This document shows positions 1-5,891 of a DNA stretch of 16,224 bases, one piece after another. Numbering within the stretch: position 1 is the stretch's first letter; every line of letters begins with the position of its first letter. A program made the position numbers and the translations under genes. Source of the DNA: Acidobacteriota bacterium. GTDB lineage: Bacteria; Acidobacteriota; Polarisedimenticolia; Gp22-AA2. A model generated the notes under the pieces. It was not told the origin of the DNA. It worked only from the letters and a program-made list of their open reading frames with translations, and did no database searches. The stretch spans positions 1-16,224 of the forward strand of contig JACQNT010000248.1 in the NCBI GenBank assembly GCA_016202915.1. Reading direction: 5' to 3'.

Positions 1-60
1 CTCGTCCAGAAGTGGCCACACGCTCGCAAGCTTCGCCTGAAGTTCGGAGCCGGTCTTCAT
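1..60 (-). CDS. N-terminal 20 codons of a probable transposase (cut by window edge)
   Basis: An ATG at 60 on the minus strand opens a frame that runs off the left edge. The visible residues MKTGSELQAKLASVWPLLDE resemble the start of ISAzo13-type transposases, where a phrase like 'L-x-P-x-LDER' precedes an Ala/Arg-rich DNA-binding helix. Only 20 residues are visible, so the family is a recognition-based guess. There is an in-frame stop three codons before a possible TTG start (bases 67-69), so the protein must begin at or very near this ATG. The truncated ybjQ-like frame ending at 109, in the same orientation, supports an insertion sequence whose end lies near 109-121. The other IS end is outside the window. 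Confidence 0.5.
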   Translation of the reverse strand, partial: MKTGSELQAKLASVWPLLDE

Positions 61-120
61 CCCCCGCAATCATAGCGACTCCGGACGCAATACGCCACCT
101 TTATTTATTTACGGCTCCTT
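61..120 (-). mobile_element. Probable end of an insertion sequence next to the truncated ybjQ
   Basis: Read on the minus strand, similarity to YbjQ stops after its 'GEAILGA' motif, at about base 121. The sequence then becomes A/T-rich (GGAGCCGTAAATAAATAAAG) and leads within about 60 bases to the transposase start at 60. This is what the upstream end of an IS looks like. The exact terminus, inverted repeat and target duplication cannot be defined because the other end is not in the window. Confidence 0.45.
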
Positions 121-207
121 AGCCCCGAGAATGGCCTCCCCGGTTATCACGCCGCGGTATTCCTTGATGGACTTGCCCTCTATGGTTGGGGTTGTGCTGA
201 GGATCAT
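109..207 (-). pseudogene. Truncated YbjQ/DUF74 family gene, interrupted by insertion
   Basis: A 32-codon frame starts at ATG 207 behind a good AGGAGG Shine-Dalgarno six bases upstream. It reads MILSTTPTIEGKSI and then RGVITGEAILGA, which matches the N-terminus of the YbjQ/UPF0145 (DUF74) family of small pentamer-forming proteins of unknown role. Normal members are about 100-110 residues and continue after GEAILGA with an 'NIF+D' helix. Here the match ends there, three unrelated codons follow, and then a stop. The break coincides with the putative IS end, so this is a gene fragment split by insertion. The rest should lie beyond the IS, left of the window. The assignment rests on about 29 residues but the motif is distinctive. 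Confidence 0.7.
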
Positions 208-501
208 CGGCAGCCTCCTATCGTCCGTATCCATACGAAGTCACTCTCGATTCAGTCCATCTGGGCTCGGAGTCAGCCGCGAAGGATAAGCCGGGAACGC
301 GAGCCCTCCGCCGGCGCGCCGCACACCATCGGCTGTATTCGGCCGCCGGGCTGTCTGGTGACGTGAAGCTTCGAATTCCTTACCGCTGCCGCCTGATAGC
401 CCTCTCTGTGGCCTGCGACCTCAATGCGGATGCCAGCACCTGCATGAGTCATCCAGTTGCAGATGGCGTACGCGAGCTCAGGCCGCCTACTGAAAGGCAT
501 C
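208..501. other. Non-coding or unassigned stretch, nothing recognised
   Basis: This stretch lies between the cysteine-rich gene (whose stop is at 502-504) and the ybjQ fragment. The open frames here on both strands have no recognisable motif, no convincing ribosome binding site and no family resemblance. Base composition is less GC-rich than the rest of the window. It may contain the ybjQ promoter, but I found no good -35/-10 pair. Confidence 0.5.
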
Positions 502-747
502 CTAGCCGCACGAACCGCCACAGGCCTTGCAGGGCACACCACTTCGTTTGATGGCCTCACTCCTGGGAACGATCACACAATTCCTCGTGCAGCTGACCGC
601 CCACTCGCACGTCAGGCAGTGAAACTTCAGCGATTCCGTGTTGAATGCGACCGTCTCATCTTTTAACGGTCTCCAGCACGCGAGAGCAAGCACGGCAACC
701 AGGCAAAGGGCCGGACCGAGCGCCCATGGACCAACCCTTCCTCGCAT
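502..747 (-). CDS. Small exported or membrane-anchored cysteine-rich protein
   Basis: An 81-residue product from ATG 747. Residues 8-26 form a hydrophobic signal or anchor (GPALCLVAVLALACW). C27 is only a poor lipobox match, because Ala rather than Leu/Val sits at -3. The rest is a compact Cys/His module: FHCLTCEW, CTRNC, SRSEA-like 'PRSEAIKRSGVPC' and a terminal CKACGGSC. The ordered Cys residues plus the 'S-EA...G.PC..C' ending recall small Ada-like or thermonuclease-tail metal-binding modules, so a zinc or other metal site outside the cytoplasmic membrane is a reasonable inference. No function is known to me. The frame stays open upstream to ATG 984, but those 79 residues look non-coding, so the 747 start is preferred although its ribosome site is weak. 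Confidence 0.62.
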   Translation of the reverse strand: MRGRVGPWALGPALCLVAVLALACWRPLKDETVAFNTESLKFHCLTCEWAVSCTRNCVIVPRSEAIKRSGVPCKACGGSCG

Positions 748-802
748 AGAGCGCCCCGGGAAGGTGGTCACATCAAGACTCGAAGGAATCGACCTGTCTC
801 CT

Positions 803-823
803 CCGACCCAATTCAGGGGTCGG
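803..823. repeat. Small perfect dyad (7-bp arms, 7-base loop)
   Basis: CCGACCC at 803-809 and GGGTCGG at 817-823 are exact inverted repeats around AATTCAG. It lies 56 bases upstream of the cysteine-rich gene's start. It could be an operator or an RNA hairpin. No T-run follows on either strand, so it is not a terminator. Confidence 0.4.
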
Positions 824-1031
824 GCTCTATGAACATATGGCTCGGGGAGTTGGGGCAGGCATTCCCGGATGAGATTGCTGGAAAAGGCTGGGCACGGCCA
901 GCCCGATCGCCTTTTGGAAAAGCCGGTGATGCTGCGAGTGAGAGCGCTGTCGGACCCGTCCGCCGAGAGGACAGTCGTGATCATGGGTGGTCTGCCCTGA
1001 AATGGAGCCCCTGTCTTGTGCGCTTGCCGAG

Positions 1032-1060
1032 ACTATATCGGGTTTCCCGGCTGCGGGCAA
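1032..1060 (-). promoter_or_regulatory. Putative sigma-70 promoter for the cysteine-rich gene
   Basis: On the minus strand TTGCCC (1055-1060) is separated by 17 bases from TATAGT (1032-1037), matching 4/6 and 5/6 of the consensus. It lies just past the stop of the ornithine cyclodeaminase-like gene and points into the region holding the cysteine-rich gene. Transcription would start near 1025. Confidence 0.35.
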
Positions 1061-1096
1061 GGCATGGGAGAGGCTGTCGGTCGGGCGGGAGATGAG

Positions 1097-2092
1097 TCAG
1101 GGGACGGGACGGCCGGCGCCGGCGGAGATGGCCCGATCGTAGAGGAGGGAGGAGGCGGCCAGGTCCTCGAGGCCGATTCCCAGCGATTTGAAGAGTGTGA
1201 TCTCGTCGCTGCTCCGGCGGCCCGGGTGGCGGTTGGCGACGATCGCGGACAGCTCGACCGCCCGATCGAGGGCGGGGCGGCGTGCCGCGGAATCGCCGGG
1301 CAGAGGGCGCGGCTTCGGGGCCGCTTCCCCGGGCGCGGGGGTCGTCAGGTCTCCCGCCTCGAGTCGTGCCTGCTCGATCGAATCGACGACGATGAGGTCC
1401 GCCCGCCGCACCGCTTCGGTGTCCAGCTCGCGCCGGCGGAGGTGGTTGCTGCCGATGGCGTTCACGTGGACGCCGGGGGCGAGCCAGGACCCTTCGAGGA
1501 CCGGCCGGTCGGAGGAGGTCGCGGTGACGACGATGTCGGCGCCGCGCACGGCGGTCTCCGCCGAGGGCGCCGCGCCGGTCGGCACGCCGCAGGACTCCTC
1601 GACCTCGCGGCAGAAGCGGGAGAGTCGGTCGCGGTCCCGCCCGTAGGCACGGATCGCCTCGAGGCGGCGCACGGCGGCGATGGCGCGCGCCTGCCCGCGG
1701 GCCTGCCAGCCGGTGCCGAGGATCGCCAGGGTGCGGGCCTCGCTCCGCGCCAGGCGGCGCGTGGCCACGCCGCTGGCGGCGCCGGTGCGGATCTGCCCGA
1801 GCCGGTCGGCCTCGATGATGGCGAGGAGATCCGAGGTCCGTCCGTCGAAGAGCAGGACGACGAAGCGGGAGCCCTGGCGGGTCGTTGCATAGACCTTCGC
1901 GGCCATCCGCCCGAGCGCCTCGGAGGCGGCGGTCAGGGAGTGCAGCATGCCGCCACGCGTGGTGGCACGCGCCCGCGGGCGGTTGTCGGCGCGGCCTTCC
2001 GCCCACTGGCGGAACGCCTCCTCCACCGCGTCGATGCACGCCTCCATCGTGAGGAGCCGGCCGACGTCATCCTCCGTCAGGTAGATCGCCAT
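1097..2092 (-). CDS. Ornithine cyclodeaminase / mu-crystallin family NAD(P)-dependent reductase
   Basis: A 331-residue product, the usual family length. Family marks are K67 in 'AAKVYATT', the substrate/cofactor motif IRTGAASG at 101-108, the Rossmann loop GTGWQA at 126-131 and a C-terminal 'DEITLFKSLG' at 296-304. Members catalyse imine chemistry on amino acids: ornithine to proline plus ammonia, alanine or lysine dehydrogenation, or ketimine reduction. At 211-216 this protein has NAIGSN, where true ornithine cyclodeaminases carry the catalytic Asp in a GGD-type motif, so another imine reductase or amino-acid dehydrogenase activity is more likely. The frame is open far upstream, into the regulator, but similarity begins at MAIYLTEDDV. 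ATG 2101, three codons earlier, is an alternative; neither has a good ribosome site. Confidence 0.85.
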   Translation of the reverse strand: MAIYLTEDDVGRLLTMEACIDAVEEAFRQWAEGRADNRPRARATTRGGMLHSLTAASEALGRMAAKVYATTRQGSRFVVLLFDGRTSDLLAIIEADRLGQIRTGAASGVATRRLARSEARTLAILGTGWQARGQARAIAAVRRLEAIRAYGRDRDRLSRFCREVEESCGVPTGAAPSAETAVRGADIVVTATSSDRPVLEGSWLAPGVHVNAIGSNHLRRRELDTEAVRRADLIVVDSIEQARLEAGDLTTPAPGEAAPKPRPLPGDSAARRPALDRAVELSAIVANRHPGRRSSDEITLFKSLGIGLEDLAASSLLYDRAISAGAGRPVP

Positions 2093-2142
2093 GCGCGGCA
2101 TGGTAGCGCAGGGGAGGGCCCGTTCGCGAGGTCGGAGAAGGA

Positions 2143-2190
2143 CGAGGGCGGAGAGGGGCGAGGGCGGAGAGGGGCGGGGGTTGGGCGGAC
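2143..2190 (+). repeat. G-rich tandem repeat, potential G-quadruplex
   Basis: A 16-bp unit, CGAGGGCGGAGAGGGG, occurs twice back to back (2143-2158 and 2159-2174). It is followed by CGGGGG and TTGGG. The plus strand thus carries at least six runs of three or more G within about 45 bases, enough to fold as a G-quadruplex. It sits in the 125-base gap between the regulator gene's stop and the reductase start, on the template strand for both minus-strand genes. Confidence 0.6.
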
Positions 2191-2217
2191 CGGGGCGAGG
2201 CGGACCGAGGCGGGGGG

Positions 2218-3576
2218 CTAGTTCCGGTTCTTGCTCCAGCGGTCGTGGGTGATGCCGTGCTTGTGGACCTTGTAGTTCATCACCCGGCTGCTGACGCCGA
2301 GCAGCTTGGCCGCCTCCTTCTGCACCCAGTTGCTGCGCTTGAGCGCCTCCAGGAGCGCGGTCTTCTCGAGCTGCTCGAGATTGAGGAGATCGACGGCCAG
2401 CTGCGGGGTCATCGCGAGGGTGTGCTCGCGGTCGAGGAGGGTCAGGTCGACGGGACGGATCGCCTCCCCCTCGCACATCAGCACCGCGCGCTCGATGGAG
2501 TTCTCGAGCTCGCGCACGTTCCCGGGCCAGCGGTACTCCTGCAGCCGCTTCAGCGCCTCGGGCGAGAAGCCCTGGACCCGGCGGCGCAGCTCGCGGGCGA
2601 AGTTCTTCAGGAAGTTCTCCGCCAGCGGCACGATGTCCTCGGGGCGCTCGCGCAGGGACGGCATGACGATGGTGACGACGTTCAGGCGGTAGTACAGGTC
2701 CTCGCGGAAGCGCCCTTCCTTGATGGCGGTCTCGAGGTTGATGTTGGTCGCGGCGACGATCCGGACGTCCACCTTGATCGTCCGGCTGCCGCCCAGGCGC
2801 TCGAACTCGCCGTTCTGGATCGCCCGCAACACCTTGGCCTGCGTGTTGGCGCTCATGTTCCCGACCTCGTCCAGGAACAGGGTGCCGTCGTTGGCCATCT
2901 CGAAGCGGCCGATGCGCATCTGGTCGGCCCCGGTGAACGCCCCCTTCTCGTGGCCGAACAGCTCGCTCTCCAGGAGGTTGTCGGGGAGCGAGGCGCAGTT
3001 CATGCGCACGAAGGCGGCGTCGTGCCGCGGCGAGTTGCGGTGGATCGCCTCCGCCACCCGCTCCTTGCCGGTGCCGGTTTCCCCCTGGATGAGGACGGTG
3101 GCGTTGGAGGAGGCCACCTTGTCGATCATCTTGAAAATCTCCCGCATCGCGGGGGAATTTCCGACCAGGCCGTAGCGATTGGAGGGATCGGGCTCCGGCT
3201 CGGTCATCGAGGTCAGGCGGGCCACCAGCCTCTGGTGCTCCATCGCCCTCTGGATCTTCAGCTCGATCGCTTCCAGTGACAGCGGCTTCTGCACGTAGTC
3301 GAAGGCGCCGGAGCGCATCGCCTCGACGGCGCCGGTGCCGTTCTCGCCGGTGACGATCACCATGGTGCCGGCGTTCGTGGAGCGCGCCTTGCGGAGGATG
3401 TCGAGGCCGTCCGGGCGGTACCCGGTGATGACCAGGTCGTACACCTGCTTCTCGATCTTCTCCAGGGCTTCCTTGCCGGACTGGGCCACCTGCACCTTGT
3501 AGCCGCTGCGGCTCATGGATTGCACGAGTCCATCGCGCAGGGACCGGTCGTCCTCTGCCACCAGGATGTTTTTCAT
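2218..3576 (-). CDS. Sigma-54-dependent NtrC-family regulator with a degenerate receiver
   Basis: A 452-residue protein with the standard order: receiver (1-115), AAA+ ATPase (135-365) and Fis-type helix-turn-helix (415-440). The ATPase has Walker A GETGTGKE (165-172), the sigma-54 contact loop GAFTGA (212-217), Walker B TLFLDE (232-237) and the 'WPGNVREL' sensor II region. It should open promoters with sigma-54 RNA polymerase in the cytoplasm. The receiver keeps the acidic pair E8-D9-D10, T76 and K97, but the phospho-acceptor position is G52 ('DLVITGYRPDGLDIL'), and the following loop is shorter than usual. Phosphorylation at the normal site is therefore impossible. No kinase gene is adjacent. 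GGAGGA lies nine bases before the ATG. The target genes are unknown. Confidence 0.92.
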   Translation of the reverse strand: MKNILVAEDDRSLRDGLVQSMSRSGYKVQVAQSGKEALEKIEKQVYDLVITGYRPDGLDILRKARSTNAGTMVIVTGENGTGAVEAMRSGAFDYVQKPLSLEAIELKIQRAMEHQRLVARLTSMTEPEPDPSNRYGLVGNSPAMREIFKMIDKVASSNATVLIQGETGTGKERVAEAIHRNSPRHDAAFVRMNCASLPDNLLESELFGHEKGAFTGADQMRIGRFEMANDGTLFLDEVGNMSANTQAKVLRAIQNGEFERLGGSRTIKVDVRIVAATNINLETAIKEGRFREDLYYRLNVVTIVMPSLRERPEDIVPLAENFLKNFARELRRRVQGFSPEALKRLQEYRWPGNVRELENSIERAVLMCEGEAIRPVDLTLLDREHTLAMTPQLAVDLLNLEQLEKTALLEALKRSNWVQKEAAKLLGVSSRVMNYKVHKHGITHDRWSKNRN

Positions 3577-3630
3577 ACCTCCGGGTCCTCCGCGGGGCTG
3601 GTCCTCAAGTGGCGCTCAACACAATGAGTT

Positions 3631-3658
3631 AATTTATGTTTCGCTGATCGAGAGTCAA
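3631..3658 (-). promoter_or_regulatory. Putative promoter of the pseudo-receiver regulator gene
   Basis: On the minus strand TTGACT (3653-3658, 5/6) is followed after 16 bases by TAAATT (3631-3636, 4/6) in a locally A/T-rich patch unlike its GC-rich surroundings. Transcription would start near 3625, giving a leader of about 50 bases before ATG 3576. Confidence 0.5.
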
Positions 3659-3720
3659 GGTGTGCGGCCGGGAAAGTTGCCGGGCTTGGGCGCCGGAGCG
3701 GCCCGCGGCGCTCCCGCCTC

Positions 3721-3734
3721 GTCAAGGTCTTGAC
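3721..3734. promoter_or_regulatory. Near-perfect 14-bp palindrome, possible operator
   Basis: GTCAAG-GT-CTTGAC has perfect 6-bp arms around two bases. It sits about 65 bp upstream of the regulator gene's promoter and just past the stop of the signal-peptidase-like gene. Dyads of this size upstream of a promoter are typical protein binding sites, so auto-regulation is possible. This is inference from position and symmetry only. Confidence 0.35.
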
Positions 3735-3751
3735 GCGCCCTCAGGGGCGCG
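3734..3751 (-). terminator. GC-rich hairpin just after the signal-peptidase-like gene (weak terminator)
   Basis: CGCGCCC (3734-3740) and GGGCGCG (3745-3751) pair perfectly around TCAG, starting three bases past the stop codon at 3755-3757. No T-run follows on the minus strand, so it is not a classic intrinsic terminator. It may stabilise the mRNA end or work with Rho. Confidence 0.35.
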
Positions 3752-3754
3752 GCG

Positions 3755-4330
3755 TCAGCGTCTCCGGGGGAGGAAGGCGGAGAGCAGACGTTCGAAGCCG
3801 GCGAACAGGGATCGCGCCGCGCGTCCGAGCGGCCCCGGAGGGGCGGCGCCTTCGCCGGCGGACGCCCCGGCGGCGGGCCGAGCCGGGAGGATCGGACGGA
3901 TGAGGAAGTAGAGGCCGTAGGTCGCCTTGTAGAAGAGGGCGAGGACGTCCGGTTCCAGCGCCACCACCCGTTCGAAGCCCTTCCGCCATCCGGGGATCTC
4001 GATCGCCGCCACTCTGGCGATCACGGCGCCGGGGTCGATCCTCTCGCGGAGGCGGTTGTAGTCGCCCCGGAACACCAGCTTCGTCCCGCCCGGCCCCCGC
4101 TCCTTCCAGACCAGCCGGTGAACCGTCAAATAATGATCGCCGCGGAAAACGGCGATCTCCCCCACCTTCAGGTCCTCGCCGCGCGCCGGCTTCAGGAACA
4201 CCCGCCAGCCCATCTGCAGCGTCGGGTGCATGCTGTTGCCGTTGACGGCGATGACCGCCGTTCCGGCCCGTTTCAGGGAATCGCCGAGGAGCTCCGCGGT
4301 GATCCGCTCAGCGCTCAGGTCGAGTTTCAC
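3755..4330 (-). CDS. S24/S26-family (signal peptidase I-like) protein with a Ser/His pair
   Basis: A 191-residue product from GTG 4330. Residues 31-40 (GNSMHPTLQM) carry the nucleophile motif of S24/S26 peptidases, with S33. 'LKVGEIAVF' (54-62) and 'YLTVHRLVW' (67-75) match the next conserved blocks, and 'VFRGDYN' (86-92) follows. The general base position is H71 rather than the Lys of standard bacterial LepB, as in archaeal/ER-type signal peptidases and SipW. There is no N-terminal membrane anchor. The only strongly hydrophobic segment is near 129-148, so the protein may be anchored by its C-terminal part. The substrate is unknown, and no exosortase, pilin or PqqD-like gene is nearby. The start is uncertain: a frame continues upstream to an ATG at 4426 but overlaps the divergent promoter. 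Confidence 0.72.
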   Translation of the reverse strand: MKLDLSAERITAELLGDSLKRAGTAVIAVNGNSMHPTLQMGWRVFLKPARGEDLKVGEIAVFRGDHYLTVHRLVWKERGPGGTKLVFRGDYNRLRERIDPGAVIARVAAIEIPGWRKGFERVVALEPDVLALFYKATYGLYFLIRPILPARPAAGASAGEGAAPPGPLGRAARSLFAGFERLLSAFLPRRR

Positions 4331-4378
4331 GGCGACGGCTATTGTACGCCAGGGCGCCTGGACGCCGGCCGCGCCGTC

Positions 4379-4407
4379 TTGACAGGTCGCGGGCCCGGTC
4401 CTATCAT
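4379..4407 (+). promoter_or_regulatory. Near-consensus sigma-70 promoter of the plus-strand hypothetical gene
   Basis: TTGACA at 4379-4384 (6/6), a 17-base spacer, and TATCAT at 4402-4407 (5/6). The predicted start is near 4414, leaving a leader of about 18-24 bases before the tandem ATG codons at 4432 and 4438. Strong promoters of this form are rare in such GC-rich DNA, so this is good evidence that the downstream frame is a real gene. Confidence 0.75.
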
Positions 4408-4431
4408 CGGGCCATTCCGATCTCACCGGGA

Positions 4432-4869
4432 ATGACGATGCGCGCGAGCCGGCCAGAGCCCTTCCTTCCTGACGAGCCTCCGGCCAGTGAACCGCTGATC
4501 ACCGTGCGGGCCGGCGATCGGCTGCTGGTCAAGGTCGGCGCGCAGGACCGCCAGTCCGGCGTGGCGGAGATCATCGCGCGCTGCCGGGCGCGCGACAACC
4601 CCGATCTCGCCAGCAGCGGGCACTGGAACCCGCGGATGGCCGCGCCGCACCCGGCCGACAACTACTACCCGGTCGTGATCCCGATCCCCGCCTCCTCTCC
4701 CACGGTCGTCTGGGAGTTGCACCAGATCACCCTGCGCGACGGCGAGGGGAACTCCCGCACCTACCATGCGGGCACCGATTTCGAGGAGATGCTGTTCCGG
4801 GTGCAGGGACGGAGCGGCAGCGACTGCACTCCGCCACGCCTGCTCGGGATCCGCCTCGGTCACGCCTGA
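4432..4869 (+). CDS. Conserved-looking hypothetical protein with an Ig-like/beta-sandwich feel
   Basis: A 145-residue soluble product with no signal peptide or membrane segment. I do not recognise a named family. The body alternates short beta-like strands: 'LITVRAGDRLLVKVGAQD', 'SGVAEIIARCRARDN', 'YYPVVIPIPA', then 'VVWELHQITLRDGEGNSRTY'. The 'D+xSGVAEI...W.L..I.L+DGEGN' pattern is reminiscent of bacterial Ig-like domains that describe bound or cyclic loads in extracellular proteins, but here it stands alone in the cytoplasm. It has its own promoter at 4379-4407 and ends seven bases from the stop of the convergent cyclophilin gene. ATG 4438 is an alternative start; neither has a strong ribosome site. 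Confidence 0.65.
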   Translation: MTMRASRPEPFLPDEPPASEPLITVRAGDRLLVKVGAQDRQSGVAEIIARCRARDNPDLASSGHWNPRMAAPHPADNYYPVVIPIPASSPTVVWELHQITLRDGEGNSRTYHAGTDFEEMLFRVQGRSGSDCTPPRLLGIRLGHA

Positions 4870-4876
4870 GGCCGGA

Positions 4877-5848
4877 TCAGGACGTCTTCGCGGCCTTCTT
4901 CTCGCGGATCTCGATCTTCCTGATGACGACGTCCTTGATGGGGCGGCTCGCCACGCGCGGCGGGCCGCCGACGGTGGGCAGGTTGGAGATCGCCTTGACG
5001 GTGTCGAGCCCTTCGACGACCCTGCCGAAGACCGTGACCCGGCTGTCCATGTCGGGCTGGGCGGTGACCGCGATCATGAAGATGCAGCCGGACTCGTCCG
5101 CTCCCGTCTGCGTGTTCCGCACCTGGGCCACGACCCCGGGGAGGACCTTGAGGCCGTTCGGCTCGGGAGGGATGTTGTAACCCGGCGATCCGCGCTCGTC
5201 CCCCGTGGGCGATCCCCCGAAGGCGACCTCCCCCTTCACGATCCTGTGGAACATCAGGCCGTCGTAGAACCCCTGGTTGACGAGATCGATGAAGTTCTTC
5301 ACGTGGTAGGGCGCGAGGTCCCGGTAGAACTCGATCACGACCTTCCCAAACTCGGTGTCGATGACTCCCTGGTAGGCGCGCGCGGCGTCGTACTTCTTGA
5401 TGACGCGCGTCGCGAGGGTCTGCTCCGGGACTCCCGGCGCGGACCAGGTGATCCGGTAGGTCCCGATGCCGCTGATCTTCGGGAACAGCGTGCTGAGGTT
5501 GACGATCTTGCCGAAATAGGCGTTCGACTCGAGGACCTTGGGCTGGCCGTCCCTTGAGGACGGGAGCGCCTTGACCTTCTCGAGCTTGTTCCCCTCGCTG
5601 TCGTACACCTCGAAGCCGGCTTCGATGTCGAGGCCGGGGTTGATCCAGGGGGCGTTCCCCTCATTCTTGAAGAGGGTGGAGATCTCGGTCGGATCTCCCG
5701 AATAGGAGAACCGGCTCCGTGTCTCGAGGTGCACGTACAGCTTCGGGCCGTCCTCTCCCGGTGAGGGGATGGAGACGGCAACTGCGGTGATCAGGATGGC
5801 CAGGCACGCGGGGAGCCACGGGCGCCCCCGAAAGCGGGATGCGATCAT
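4877..5848 (-). CDS. Exported cyclophilin-type peptidyl-prolyl isomerase with an extra N-terminal domain
   Basis: A 323-residue product from ATG 5848, with GAGGTG about seven bases upstream. Residues 10-28 are a hydrophobic signal segment after RFRGR. Residues 35-150 form a beta-rich domain of unknown role ('LETRSRFSYSGDPTEISTLFKN', 'GTYRITWSAPG'), and 160-315 is a cyclophilin domain: 'GVIDTEFGKVVIEFYRDLAP', 'FYDGLMFHRIV', 'GSPGYNIPPEP' and 'VTVFGRVVEGLD'. The catalytic Arg is R202 in FHR. Other active-site positions differ from CypA: F210 where 'QGGDP' has Gln, and 'SGCIFMI' in place of 'GSQFFI'. It probably assists folding of envelope proteins, though isomerase activity may be reduced. It converges with the hypothetical gene ending at 4869. 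Confidence 0.9.
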   Translation of the reverse strand: MIASRFRGRPWLPACLAILITAVAVSIPSPGEDGPKLYVHLETRSRFSYSGDPTEISTLFKNEGNAPWINPGLDIEAGFEVYDSEGNKLEKVKALPSSRDGQPKVLESNAYFGKIVNLSTLFPKISGIGTYRITWSAPGVPEQTLATRVIKKYDAARAYQGVIDTEFGKVVIEFYRDLAPYHVKNFIDLVNQGFYDGLMFHRIVKGEVAFGGSPTGDERGSPGYNIPPEPNGLKVLPGVVAQVRNTQTGADESGCIFMIAVTAQPDMDSRVTVFGRVVEGLDTVKAISNLPTVGGPPRVASRPIKDVVIRKIEIREKKAAKTS

Positions 5849-5891
5849 CGGAACACCTCGGGACTCGAGAAGCGCTCTCTTCAAACGGCGA

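Larger units (their letters stand above)
748..1096. other. Intergenic stretch with a possible minus-strand promoter and a small dyad, no gene recognised
   Basis: Three overlapping frames are open here but none reads like a protein, and their ribosome sites are poor. Two structures can be seen: a promoter-like pair at 1032-1060 and a 7-bp perfect inverted repeat at 803-823. If the promoter is real, it gives the cysteine-rich gene a leader of about 280 bases, or the longer frame starting at 984 is used. Confidence 0.5.

Noticed and set aside
748..984. N-terminal extension of the cysteine-rich protein to ATG 984
   Set aside because: The additional 79 residues look non-coding and would bury the signal sequence in mid-protein. 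Kept only as an alternative in view of the promoter-like pair at 1032-1060.
1016..2221. Plus-strand open frame of 401 codons
   Set aside because: It mirrors the cyclodeaminase-family gene and the G-rich repeat; Gly/Arg-rich with no recognisable domain.
2093..2476. Upstream extension of the reductase frame on the minus strand
   Set aside because: It overlaps the C-terminus of the sigma-54 regulator and reads as Arg/Pro-rich low-complexity text. Family similarity starts at MAIYLTEDDV.
3734..3751. Strong intrinsic terminator
   Set aside because: The hairpin is perfect but neither strand has a T-run after it, so it is listed only as a weak terminator.
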